Shown: piece by piece, positions 38,101-49,971 of the stretch
How the letters are laid out: each line of letters opens with the position of its first letter
Numbering within the stretch: position 1 is the stretch's first letter
Origin: Tetrahymena thermophila SB210
Lineage: Eukaryota; Ciliophora; Oligohymenophorea; Hymenostomatida; Tetrahymenidae
Length of the DNA stretch: 64,000 nt
Direction of reading: 5' to 3'
Assembly (NCBI RefSeq): GCF_000189635.1
Contig: NW_002476578.1
Location: forward strand, 248,001 to 312,000
The notes under the pieces: model-generated
Database searches by the model: none
What the model was told of the DNA's origin: nothing
What the model saw: only the letters and a program-made list of their open reading frames with translations
Made by a program: the position numbers and the translations under genes

Positions 38101-41100
38101 CTTGGAGCAAGCTAAATGGTTTTAATTATATTATCAGAATATTCTCACAATTTAGATGGATAGTTATATATTGATTTTGTATCTTTCTTGAATACCTTAT
38201 TAAAGGGAGGCAATTCTCGTGTTTAAAAGACAGTTTATGATTTCTTTGTAAATCAGCCAAAGGTATGCTAACATATATTTTAAAATAATAGTTTTGTAAA
38301 AATATATTTTTGTTAAATAAGTCTGAGATAATTTTCATGAAGTTTAGCTAGTTCATCAGAAAGTAAATTGATTACATCGAACAAGAAGCTAAAATAAAGA
38401 AAAGAAAGGAGGAAGAAAAAAAGGGTAAGCTAAAAAATATAGGAAATGATGACTTTTAAGAAGGTATTTCTTAAATTGTTGATGATGAAGAAGGAAAAGA
38501 TGACGGAGAAGAAGGAACATCTTTCACTCATGCATAAGATGTCATTATTTTAGACTGTGTGTTAGATTTCCTTTCTCTAGCAGTAGCAGGACACTATACA
38601 GAAATGCAGGATTATATCAGAGAATAATTTAATTTGAGAAACAAATATGATATGGTTTAAAATGTTGCTGATTTATTGAAGGCTTACTATAATGAAGGTG
38701 GTTAGTAATAATATTATGAAGGTATGATGAAGTGCTTAGACACTCTTATCAAATTCGTATAAGGTCCATGCTTTAATAATTAACAGGCTGTATCAGATAG
38801 CAAATTTTTTGATGTTGCTCATGATTTATTTGAAAGGGAAATGAAATATAAGTCAGGACCTGATGACGGAAAAGTAAAATCATATTTAATGAAATTTATT
38901 AAAAACAGCAATCAAACATAATTAAATTTAACATAAGCGATTGCTTGTTTGCGAGCTAATTCTTTTCTTGAAATTTTGAAATAATAAAAACTAATTTATG
39001 AAAAAATAATTAACAGAGCTAGTTCACATCTAGAAAGTCATAAACTGGAAGCAAGTAGGGTAGATAAACAATAAAAACTAAATCAATCTTAAGTAGAGTC
39101 AAATAAGGTTCAGGAGAAGAGCCTTTTGAAAATTGGATGATCGCTAGACTTTAATACAAAGTAATAATAATTAAATTCAAAAAATTTTATAAAAACAAAC
39201 TATTTTTTCTTTTTAATAGTGTTTGTGCTTAGTTCATAGTTTATTAGAAGGTCGTAATGTGAAGATAGATTAAAGTATTATTAAGAAAATTGCAAGAAAT
39301 ATTCAAATTGACACAATAGAAAAGCGTATTGTAGAAGTGTATACAAGCTTTGATACCATTTATAATGGAGATTATGTTATGGGAAGCTTTGATCACATTA
39401 ACTTTTCTTTCGACCCAAGTAACATAAAAGAATAAGAAAATCCATACTACAAACAGAATATGGACAAATATCCTAACACGATTATATAAAATGCATTCAT
39501 GCTCTACATTCTCTTCTGTCTTTATGTATTTTTATTCTATTAATTAATCACATTTTTTAAGAATTAATTTATTGAATTAACAGAAAGATTCTGGAGAAAG
39601 GATAGATAATAACATTATGCAATTTTATAAATTGCAATATAAAAAGAGCATCTTATCAGAAAAGAATGCTCTTATATCATTCCTGACAGGTGATAATTTA
39701 ATAGGAAATATTGTTACTTTTGTTAAATCATTTATCGAAAGTAGTATCAAGACAGCTTAAAGTATTAAAAACTAGGCTTAAAAGTAAATTAAAAACTTAA
39801 GGGAATAACCTAGTGAAGAAGAAGATGAGTTAGCTAGAAGAAAATTGTAGGCTAAACAATAAGAAAAATTCAAAGAAAATCTTTAGAAGGCAGTAAAATT
39901 CCTTTTTAAAAATACAGCTCACATAGAAGTTTTAAGAAATGGATAAATTGAAATCATTTATTTTTATCTTCTGCCATTCTGCTAAAGACTTCCTAAAGAT
40001 AAGAAAAAAGATTTCAACGAATAAGTTGATCGCACAAATGTAAAAAATAAAATTTTATTAGGGTAAAATAATATTTTTTAATTAAATTTTATTTGTAAAA
40101 AAAGGAAAAAGCTAAGGTAACAGGCCTTATGACTTAAGCAGATTATTTGCTTGATGTTTGTAGATAAGAAGAAAATCTAAACAAATTCTTCATGTCAAAT
40201 AAATTCATTTCTTTATTTGCTAACTATGTCAAGCTATGGAAGGATGTTGCTTTCATGCTGACAATTGTATTGAACATATTTAACTTATTAACTTTTACAA
40301 GTAAGTTTGATGATAGATTCTACAACTAACATTTATTTTTGGATGTAAGATACTTATAAAAATTAATATTGTTATTAAATTTATTATTTTATAGTATAAA
40401 TCATACTCTGTTTAATAAACAAATCGTATCATATATCTGCTCGGAGCTATCATGACCTGCTGCAGCATGTTTGTTGTTTCCTTTTTCTTAGTTAAGAATC
40501 TTCCTGTTTTAATTAAAAGAATTTGGAGTGCTGATAAAGGTTAAGAAAATGAACTTTTTAAACACTTTTTGGCGAGAATATTTTTATGGCTTTTCAAATT
40601 AATCAAAATAATGGTAAGTCTATTGCAGGAAATAGAAATTATATATTACATATGTTACGGAACTTTTGCAATTTTAGGTACTGTTGTTCACCCATTCTTC
40701 TTTACTTTCCACTTATCTGAAATATTTATAAGGTAAAGTTACAAACAAACAAACAAATAAATTAAGTTTATTTATTTATTTACTTAATAATATTTTTAAC
40801 AAACTATTAATAGATTCCCTCTACTTATGAGTGTTATTAATGCTGTGTATATTCCAAGAAAGAATCTTCTTTTGACATACATCTTGTATTTAATACTTGC
40901 TTGGTTGTTTTCACTATTTGCATATTATTTTTATGCTTCTACCATTTTAACAGACGAGTGCTCTACGTTAGCTTATTGCTTTGGTTTGCTTCTTGATTAA
41001 ACATTCAAAGTAATTATTTAGCTATAAATTAATTTTTATTTTCTTAAATACTGTCTATATAAAAAAGTCAAATGGTGGTGTTGGAGGATATATAACAGGC

Positions 41101-41858
41101 AATTTTTAAGGAACTGATCATGATGGTAATCGTACTGATCATGACTTCTTTTAGCCTGGAAGATTTTTCTTTGATAATTTATTCTGCATTTTTGTTGTAA
41201 TTATTATGGTCAATATTGTTGCAGGTTAAATTATCGATTAATTTGGTGAATTAAGAGAAAGAGAAAATAGTAAAATAGAGGATACTGAAGGAAAATGCTT
41301 TATCTGTGGTATCAAATCGTAATGAAATAAATATTAATTTTATTTTTAAAAAATATATTTCTGTTTATCATGTTATTAACATTATTTTCTTCAAATAGGG
41401 ATTTGTTTGATAAGAAAGTAGATAAGAGTAGCAGAGGAGGTTTTTATAGCCATATAAAAGAAAATCATCACATGTGGAATTACGTTTTTTATATAGGTTA
41501 CTTAAGGAGCATTAATCCTTTAGAATACTCAGGTATATAGCAATTCATACACGATATGATTTAAGAAAATGAACCTGCATGGTAATTAAATCAGTTTTAT
41601 ACATTTTAGATAATCATCATTAATTTTTGTATTAAAATTAATAGGTTCCCAACCAATAGAGCTAGTGATTTAGATTTAGAAGAAGATAGTAGCGAAAAAG
41701 AAAAATAAATTGTCAATGAAATAATATAAAATGTAAAAATTAAATTAAATTCTCATTATAAAAATAAAATTAAATATTTATTTATCTAATAGACCAATCT
41801 AATAAATGAAAGCGCAAAAAATGTCTTGAAAACCCTAAGCTAATTAAAAAATAATTGA
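29104..41858 (+). CDS. IP3/ryanodine receptor-family intracellular Ca2+ channel
   Basis: I read 25 exons: 29104-30540, 30615-30779, 30838-31084, 31363-31563, 31620-31888, 31943-32402, 32735-33081, 33348-34167, 34218-34528, 34710-35972, 36029-36986, 37053-37276, 37340-37945, 38011-38262, 38322-39054, 39108-39160, 39220-39525, 39584-40039, 40105-40344, 40395-40732, 40814-41009, 41068-41318, 41399-41581, 41645-41732 and 41793-41858, giving 3489 aa. The N-terminus has the IP3R-type suppressor start (IRYGSIISI; FSNCLFMVFPS), then a MIR block (GDVIWLHHSEA; NLYRLKHLSSGFFLS). The RIH region includes SSLCRLAQTLYIDYEP. The C-terminus is the channel: several TM helices, pore GGVGGY (residues 3297-3302; animal IP3R has GGVGD), an inner helix ending IIDQFGELRER, then CFIC...HIKENH (Cys3371, Cys3374, His3396, His3401), the IP3R zinc motif. 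It should release Ca2+ from internal stores such as ER, alveoli or contractile vacuole. IP3 binding is not proven. Confidence 0.88.
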
Positions 41859-42885
41859 AAAATAAAAAAAATTTAGAGATTAATTTAAATTAAAAAAAAT
41901 AAATAATTCTATTTATCTATTTACCAGCTGTTGTCATTTATTAATACACTAGCAAAAATTCAACACCATATTTATTTAATCAATATATTTATAATTTTAA
42001 AAAAATTAGTCAAAACTAGAATCAAATATGCATACAAAAACTAATATTTCTTATTATTCATTATGAAAAAAGACATATAAATTGAGTATTTTTTAATGCC
42101 TTTTTTTTAAATATTTTTAAGTTGCTTTTTAATATTTTTAATTTTATTTTAGACAATTTTCATAAAAATAATTTAATGAAATATCAATCAAAAAATATGG
42201 AAATTAAATATAAAATATAACAAAGAATATCAAAAAATAAAATCTTATCATCAAAAAAATTTAACTAACTGCTACTCTTAAAATTCTAATGCTTTTGCAA
42301 AAAAGTAAAAAAATAAATATAAAAAAGAAAACCATAAAAATGAAGTTAAATGGAATATTGAATGAATTAATAGCATATAAAAAACAAATATAAATTTTCT
42401 ATTTACATGATTCTTATTTAAGAGAGTTTGTGTTTATTTATGTATTTATGAATGAAAAATTTTGTTTGGATACGAAAGAATTTAATAAGTATTGAGTGCT
42501 ATAATTATATAATATAAGTGTTTATATATTTTGGAGAATTATACATTTAGCAGGAGCAACGATCGATAATTATTCGAATGACATACATATCCTACTAGCG
42601 TTATTAACAAGCTCTCATAGAAATAAGAGTGGGTGGAGAAATAATTGTTTGATATTTTTTATGAGTATAATTAATAGTTTTATATTTATTTATCATATTT
42701 TGTTGTTATGTTAGTTAGTTCATGGTTATTATTAGAATTAAGAGAATTAGTTATAAACAAGTTAGAGAAAGGAATTATAAGAAAATCATGAGAAATATTA
42801 TCATTTATTTCATCATTATTAAAAAAGGTTAGATTTTTAGCAAGTAAGCAAAAAAAAATCCTCCTTCTTAATCAAATTTATTCAA
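41859..42885. other. Convergent intergenic stretch with one GC-richer patch
   Basis: This is the 3' flank of the channel gene (+) and the coiled-coil gene (-). It is mostly A/T; 42549-42635 is visibly richer in G/C and has short self-complementary pieces (CGATAATTATTCG, GTTATTAAC). It could be UTR sequence or a small RNA. No protein gene is supported. Confidence 0.5.
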
Positions 42886-45626
42886 TCAAAATTGACTGAC
42901 TTTCTTAATGGGAGAAACACCACTGTTATTGGGCATTAATTTTTTACCAGAGCCATAAGAAGGTTGTCTAGTCTTGACAAAAACGTCATAAAGGTTCTTG
43001 GTAGTAGCAACTTCAGCACCGAGCTTAGAAATTCTCATTTAGTAATCAGAGAGGTCAGTGTTGTTTTAAATGTCTACTAAGGATTTTTCAAGCTTTTAAT
43101 ATTAATCTGCCTTTTCTCCTAATTATCTGTCCTTCATTTCAATTATATTCTTCAAGTCTTCAATTTCATTGGCCATAGCTTCTAATTAGTTATTATGGGA
43201 TGCCTTGATAGACTCGATGGTGTAGTTGTTTGAGCTTTCTAACTTGTGTCTTAATTCTTGGATTTCTTAAGCTTTTAATTTCTCCAACATGACCATGTGG
43301 TTATTTAAGCTGTCAATTTCAGCATTAAGCTTCTTATTTTCAGTTTCTAAGAGATTTCTATGGATTTAATGACTGTTGGTTTCTTCTGTCTTTATCTTCA
43401 AGTTATCTATTATTAATTAAACAATAATTATTTATTAATTTATATTTATAATATATTTATTTATTTACCTCTAGCTCTGCTAAGTTCATTTTCAAGATAG
43501 TCAATTTGAGCTTCGAATTTCTTGGTTCTTTCTGAGTTATTGTTATCAAGAGCAACTACTTTTTGACGAAGTTCTTCAAGTTGAAGATTCTTAGAGTATT
43601 CTAATTGGTCAAGTCTCTTTCTGAGGTCGCTATTGTCGAGCTTGAGTTGTCTGATATCTTCTTCTAAATTGTTCTTGATAGTTCTGTGTTAAGCGATATT
43701 AATATCAATTTCATTGTTCTTATGTACAAGTAATTGTTTTAACTTTTCAATTTCACTTTCAAGGAATTAAATTTATCTTCTTTGTTATTCAGAGAACTCA
43801 GCATGAGCACTGTTAGCACGGTTAAGGGCTTCAGTGGCTTCATCATAATCTTTCTTTCTGTCTTCTTCAAGGACTTAGTATTTTAACTTTTAGGTTTCAA
43901 TATCGCTATTAAGTCTATCACACTTAGCATTGAATGCATCTCTTTAGTTGTTCTTTTCTCTGATTTAGTTTTCGATTTCCTCTTACTTAAGATCAATAAC
44001 TCTCTTCAAGTCGTTGATTTAATCATTGAGCATCTTAACTTGATTATCATGACGATCCTTCAAGTTTTAGATATCAGTGGTATGAAGCTTAGCGAGTTTA
44101 TTTTAGATATCATCAATTTCATCTTCCTTGCAACGGTTATTTTCTAAAATTTTGTCCTTGAGAGCTTCATTTTCATCACGAACGGATTATAGTTCATTAT
44201 CGAAATTACGCTTTTATGATTTATTTTACTAGATGAGAGTACCAATTTCTTAGTTCTTGATATCGAGTAAGTTCTTGAGCTTGTTAAGTTCACTTTCAAG
44301 AACATCTAATTCACTTTCGTGTAATTTCTTTAAAGCACTAATTTATTCTAAAGTAAGACCATCACATCTTCTCTTCAAGTTTTCAAGTTCTTTTGATTGA
44401 TCAAGTTCCATTTGAGAGATCTTCATTCTTAATTTTTCTCTGTCTTCGTTGAGTCTATTTTATTCACTTTCAGAGTAATTCTTAAGATCCATCAATTTTC
44501 CTTATAAATTGAGGTTTTCTTTTTCTCTTTCTTCAAGGTTATCTCTCATTTTTCTTAACTATTTATAGTAAATTAAAATTTAATACAAAAAAAAGTGAAT
44601 GAATTTAATTTATGGCTATAGTTGTTTTACGCAAAAAAAAAAAATAGAAGGAAAAAATTTTGGTTAAATATTTTGAGGTGGTAAATAAGAATTATTTTTG
44701 ATACTGGGCTATTAATTTTTATTGCTTATGGCTAATTATTATTTTATTTATTGGTAAATAAAGCTTTGCTTATAAAAAATCAAAGAAATAAAAAATTAAA
44801 TTTATAATTAAATCAACTTTTTTTTTGTAAAGTTGCCAAATATTTAGAAAAAATATGGCTTTTAAAGTTTCTAAAAATCATTTTTTAAAAATCTGCACAT
44901 TTTTTTTTATTTAATTTTATTATAATTAAAATAATTTTTTACTTGTTCTTCATAGAGAGTAACATTAGAGCAGTGGGAACGCTTAAGAGATTCGATTTAG
45001 GTGAGATTATCATGGATTAATTATTATTTAGTTTCTTAAGCTTCTTTAAGTCTTTCTTGTTAGAGACCATCGTAAAGTTCTCTGGATTGAGATAATTCAT
45101 TTTGTAATCTCTTGATTTCTCTTTCGTAATTGTCCTTGAGAGAAAGGATTGTATTCATTTAAGCATCATATTTGCTCTTCCAGATATCAGATTCAGTTCT
45201 CTTTTAGGAGAATTATTTGGAAAGTTAGTCGTTTTCACCTAAAAGTTGGGCATTTTGCTTGAGAATATCATCAACCTTGCTTTCAAGATCTTTAGCTTTC
45301 TTAGCCTTGAATGAAGCGAGTTCAAGATCAGTATTGACTTAGCAGAGAGAAGTTTCTAACTCGTTGCAACGACTCTTCCATAAGTCTACTTCATCCTATT
45401 AGGCTAAGGTAAGATTTTTGTTAGGACTAGCTTCAATGTTAGGGCGGACAGGTTAGACAGACTTCTTAGCAGTGCTCTATAAAGATTTGCTAGGAGAGAT
45501 AGTAGAGGTGTAGTAGACAGAAGAAGGCTTGACGTAGTGGATAGGACTAATAGATCTGTTTGGAGAACTGGTAGTGTTATTTTAAACACCAGAAGAATGG
45601 GGATTGTTGCGTACGTAGCTGCTCAT
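42886..45626 (-). CDS. Long coiled-coil structural protein
   Basis: On the minus strand, exons 45626-44943, 44558-43469 and 43406-42886 give 764 aa. The first about 80 residues are Ser/Pro/Asn-rich (MSSYVRNNPHSSG; SPIHYVKPSS). From about residue 90 to 700 the protein is almost continuous heptad-type coiled coil rich in Glu, Lys, Leu, Asn and Gln, with no globular insert. The tail is short and basic with Ser/Pro (SGVSPIKKVSQF). Introns of 384 and 62 bp keep the coil in register. The coding DNA is noticeably more C/G-rich than its neighbours and uses GAC, AAG, CTC and ACC often, as in strongly expressed Tetrahymena genes. An abundant cytoskeletal filament (basal-body, cortical or oral-apparatus fibre) is a reasonable inference; a tetrin-like role was considered but cannot be shown. 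Confidence 0.85.
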
Positions 45627-47691
45627 TTTTTGCTATGAAAGGGCTATATTAATATTTTTTGTAAACTGATAGTGGTTTTTTGTATGATAAGAGTTGGATT
45701 GCTTTTTCGAAATCGCTTGTTTGTTTGTTTGATGGCTGCTTTTATTTATTTGTTTGTTTGTTTTTAAGCTTTCTCTTTTTTGCAAAGAATTTAATTATTA
45801 TTTATTATAAGAAGTGTATTATCAGAAGGACTTACTTATAAAGCATCGATAAATTTTATTAAATTTCTGTTTAACTAATTTTATTAATTTTATTGGATAT
45901 TATTAAAAGAATATTGATCAATTTTATTGATTGCTTCTTTTATTATCTATGTAATTTATTTACGTAAGCGAATTTATCTCAATTATATTTTAACTTATCT
46001 TTATTTTATTAACAAATTTGTTCGTTTACAACCCGTAATTAGTTGTTAAAACTCAAAAATTTTATCTTTATTTTTTGAGCATTCAAAATCAGTCTATAAA
46101 TCAAATAAATTATCAAAAACACTAACAAACATACAAACAAACAAATAAAAAAACAAGCAAATAAACAAAAATAAATAATAAGAAGTTTTTATTTCAAATA
46201 ATTCTTATTATTATTTTTAATTTTAGTAAATGAATGATCAAAAAGTAAAATGAAAAAGAATTCCAATCAAAAACTTATTGTAAGAAATAAATTTTCTAAG
46301 TATGGCAGAGTTTTGTTTCTTATCAAATAGGATATTTCTATTAAGTTTTTATTCAACAATCTCATTTTTAAAACAAAAGAATTGCTTACAGCAATTTCTT
46401 TACCACAATTAATTCGAAATATTTGCTATAATAAAAAAATTGAATTTAACTATATCAAATTTATTGATTGTCATTCATTTCTCCCCACTTAGTAGGTAGA
46501 TTCGCTTTTAATTTTCAATAAAATTTAACAGCTAATTCAAAATATATTAAATAAAATAAATAGCCTGTTGATTGAATTTGTTTTGCTAGATAATAAATAA
46601 ACAATCAGACACTTAACTTTTTTTAATTATCCTTCACTATTTTTTTCTCCACTAATATTCACTTTATAAAGGAAAATATCCTTTTCTATTATTTTCTAGT
46701 TAAGATAAAGTGATAATCAAAAATATTGCGCAATAAATTTTTTATGACCATTTATGTTTTCTTTTTCTCTTTTATGAAATAACAAAAAGACAACCCATTT
46801 TTAAATAATAAATAAGAGTTTTATCTTTTAAATATAAAACCAAATTGCAAATTCTATTTTAATTGAGTCAAAATTTCCATTTATCTTTTCATCTAAATAA
46901 ATTTTTTAAATATGTTGAAAATAATATCAAAATAGTTTCTATTTAGAATTTTTCTATCAAAAAATTCATTTTAATCTTCTAAAAAAATCAAATAAAGAAT
47001 GAATTAAAAAGTATTAAAGGAATTTGCTCAATATCATCTAAAGTAAATTTATGATGAAGTCAAATAGTTTTCTGATAGGACATAAAAGATAAAAATAGAA
47101 TAAAAAGTAAGTAAAAAGAATATATACAATAATTATTTTTAATTAATTGTTTGAGTTAGTTGTGAATTAAAAAGTTAATTACAAATAAAAATTAATATAT
47201 ATTTTATAAATTTTAATATATTAACAATTAAATAAATCGTATTTATCTATTTATCTAAGTAATAAAATAAAGAAGTAGAAGAAAAACATATTTTTTGATT
47301 AATTATAAACAAAATAATGAATTTATTTTTAAAGAAATTACTTTTGATTTTTACTTAAATGCATTAAGTTTATTTGCAAAATAAATATATGAATAAAAAG
47401 AAGATTGATTTGCCAATTAATTATATACATATTTAATATACATTCAAACTGTTTTAATTTGTAGATTATTTATAAATTAAAATATTACTTAAAAAATATC
47501 TTTTAAGATTTTATTTTATATTTTAAAAATTTTTAAATTTATTAATGAATAACTAGATTAATTATCATCTTACAGCTTAATTTATTTATTCATTCTTCGA
47601 TATTTTTGATTAAAAAATAATTTAATTGTAAATAATGAAGTAAAATTTATTTTCCCATATTTCACTCGTTAAGTCTCCCTCTTTCATTTCT
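45627..47691. other. Upstream region of coiled-coil gene with paired GTTT/CAAA tracts
   Basis: About 2 kb. GTTT-type runs lie at about 45717-45772 and complementary CAAA-type runs at about 46118-46172, some 350 bp apart, in what should be the coiled-coil gene's promoter region. A chance-looking open frame lies at 46250-46747 (separate entry). The rest is A/T-rich with no gene seen. Confidence 0.5.
46250..46747 (+). CDS. Doubtful 165-residue open frame
   Basis: ATG 46250 to TGA 46745-46747 is open for 165 codons and translates to a Leu/Ile/Phe/Asn-rich sequence (QQLIQNILNKINSLLIEFVL) without a known domain. Against it: few codons begin with G, a second frame is also partly open here, and it overlaps the presumed promoter of the coiled-coil gene on the other strand. 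It is listed because it is longer than most open frames in the spacers. Confidence 0.2.
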
Positions 47692-49971
47692 TCAACTAAA
47701 AGATACATCCAAAGCTATTTATTAATCATTATTTTCTTCATTTGTGATTTTCGTTTTGTCTTTTAATTAACTTTTTTATTCTTACGGTGGTTGACTACGA
47801 TTTGCTTCGAGAGGTTCGTCCTATTTCTCTGCCTCTTCTAAAGCTTCTAAATCTTTTTCAAATTAATTTATTGTAATTTAATTATCTACTTTTTCACTAT
47901 CTTCCTCTTAAATTTCTTAATTTAGATTTTTTTAATGATCTTAGGGTTTTTCATGATTTTCTGCTTATGAATTCTTTTCTTCCTCATGCTACAAATTCTA
48001 TTAATTGTCTTATTAATATTATGGTGGATTATCACATCTAAAAGTATAGGGCTTTCCGGGAGAGAAAAGAATTTCCTAACCTAATGAACTAGACTAAGAA
48101 TTAATTGCCTGCTACATTTGATGAATAATCATATCACTATTTTGCTTATCTATTTAATCTTAGTTATAATTATTTTAAGATTATTGTTGCTCAGCTTAAT
48201 TATTAGCATTTAAAAATAAATTTATTTGAATTTATTCTTACTATTCATCTTCATCTTCTTCTTCCTCTTCTTCTTAATCTTATCCATTCTACTATTATTA
48301 AATTTAATTCTATTGCTATGTCTATTGTTAATATAGTTCATTTTCATCTTCATCATAATTGAGAGATTTCTATTGTTTTAATAGTTCCTCATATTATTTA
48401 ATCGCTTTTAGTTCTTCATCTTGCATATACCTTGTATAATCTTTTTCTTTTTATTTAGCATTTGAAAAAACATTTTCTGTTTTCATTCTTGTATGCTACT
48501 AATTCTGATTGCTTTACTGCTGAACTCTATTTGATTCTTCTATTTCGTCTTCTTCATCATCATTTTAGTATTACTCATTTTTTACTTGGAGAGATTATGC
48601 ATATTAAAGCTTCATATCTGGTGGATTTTGAATAGTTTTTGATGGTTATTTTGAGTAAAGAATAGTGCTCTTAGAGCGATTCTTATCATATTAACCTGTC
48701 TCTGTGAAATTTACTCCTCCCTATCTAATTTAATTATTAGAACCATCTACATTCTTTAGAGTTCTACGCATATTGTTGGCTGAAGCATGCAATAGTTCTA
48801 CTTTTCTAGAATAGTTTTCTATTTCTTTGTGAACTTTGGTTGAAACATAGAACCATTGTGGTTCAATGATATAGTTGAGTTAATCAAAATTTTATTTCAT
48901 AGAGTAAAACTGATTCATCTAGTCAGTAAGAGAGATAAGCTCTTGGTAGAGCTAGTAAAATTAAATTAAATCTATTGTAGTTAACAGTGGGTATGTTTGT
49001 ACAAGCTCGTTTATTTCTTAGCTCATTACATTGTAATAGCTTACGCAGTCATGCAAAATAAGCAATGCTATATCCTATATAAAAAAGTGGGTTGGGTAAT
49101 TCTTGAAAACTCTCTAAAAACTTATTTGCATCTTCAGCACATAAGAAAATATATTTGAAAGCTTAAAGAGCCACATAAATTTCAGTTTATAATCTAGTTT
49201 TGCATCTTCTGTTTAAGGGAGCTTTCCTTCCTTTTAAAATTAAACAGATTAACTTAGCTCGTTTGAATAAAAACATTTTTAAAATTCGAATAAAATTAAT
49301 TAAAATTAGTAAAATGTAAGCTATTTTCTATTTTTAAAACACCCCTTATCATATTTAGCACAAAGGATCTACATGCTTTTCTATTATTTTACTGTTATAA
49401 AAGAGCAAATAGAAAAAAGATACTTTTAAATATATTTGAAGTTCTTTTTCAAAAATGTATTTTTCTACTATTTAATAATAAGTAAATTAGTTACTTCAAT
49501 GCATATTTTATAGATTTAATAGTTATTGGCTAACCTTAGAAGATAATTAAAGTAGTATGTCAGAATATTTTCATTAATCCAGTCTTCTACATCTATTATA
49601 TGATACAAAATCTACTTTGGCTTTTTTGGAACATGATCTAACAAATTTTAAAATTTATATGAAAGGAATTCCTATGCAAATAATTCCCCTAACTCAATGA
49701 TATACTTATGGAACGTCGTCATTATCTTCAACCTTGCAGGTATTGAAAATTTACCACTTTCAATAATCAAAAAGAATTATCTTAATCCTTCTTCAATTGA
49801 TAATCCATTTTTACCCTCTATGTAGGCTCTGATTTTAGTAAGATCGTCTGCCTATATTTTTACTAATGAATCTGTTGCAATACAACTTTTCATTATGCAT
49901 TTTTCAAAGGATTTATCAAACGACTACTATTTTTTCTTAGAATTTCCAAACAAATTCTTTAAAAAAGACAT
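47692..49971 (-). CDS. ANTH-like clathrin adaptor with acidic Gln-rich tail
   Basis: A 759-aa frame runs from ATG 49971 to TGA 47694-47692. The first half fits the all-helical ANTH fold of AP180/CALM: a variable first helix, a helix like RLKIMTTFHKYIIELGE (family pattern L..L...H.L...G), EDWINENILTYYFNYLLRLA, and a later helix pair ALLILHDCVSYYNVMSQEI then LYQELISLTDQMNQFY, closely matching the family's KD..LY...N.GI and IY..F......L..F. ANTH domains bind phosphoinositides and recruit clathrin. The second half (from about residue 400) is acidic and Gln-rich, typical of adaptor tails, with NPPDM/NPPQY pieces but no clear clathrin box. The stretch around residues 150-275 aligns poorly and could hide an in-frame intron. 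The ANTH call is by pattern only. Confidence 0.62.

Noticed and set aside
39128-39160. A stop (TGA at 39137) when exon 15 of the channel is read through
   Set aside because: A 53-nt intron (39055-39107) shifts to a frame reading GEEPFENWMIARLQ, which continues into the next exons.
48990-49160. Frame change in the ANTH-like gene reading YVALQAFKYIFLCAED
   Set aside because: The single continuous frame gives LKMQISFQRVFKNYPTHFF followed by the ANTH-type helix and has no TGA. The alternative frame hits a stop and needs an atypical 43-nt intron.
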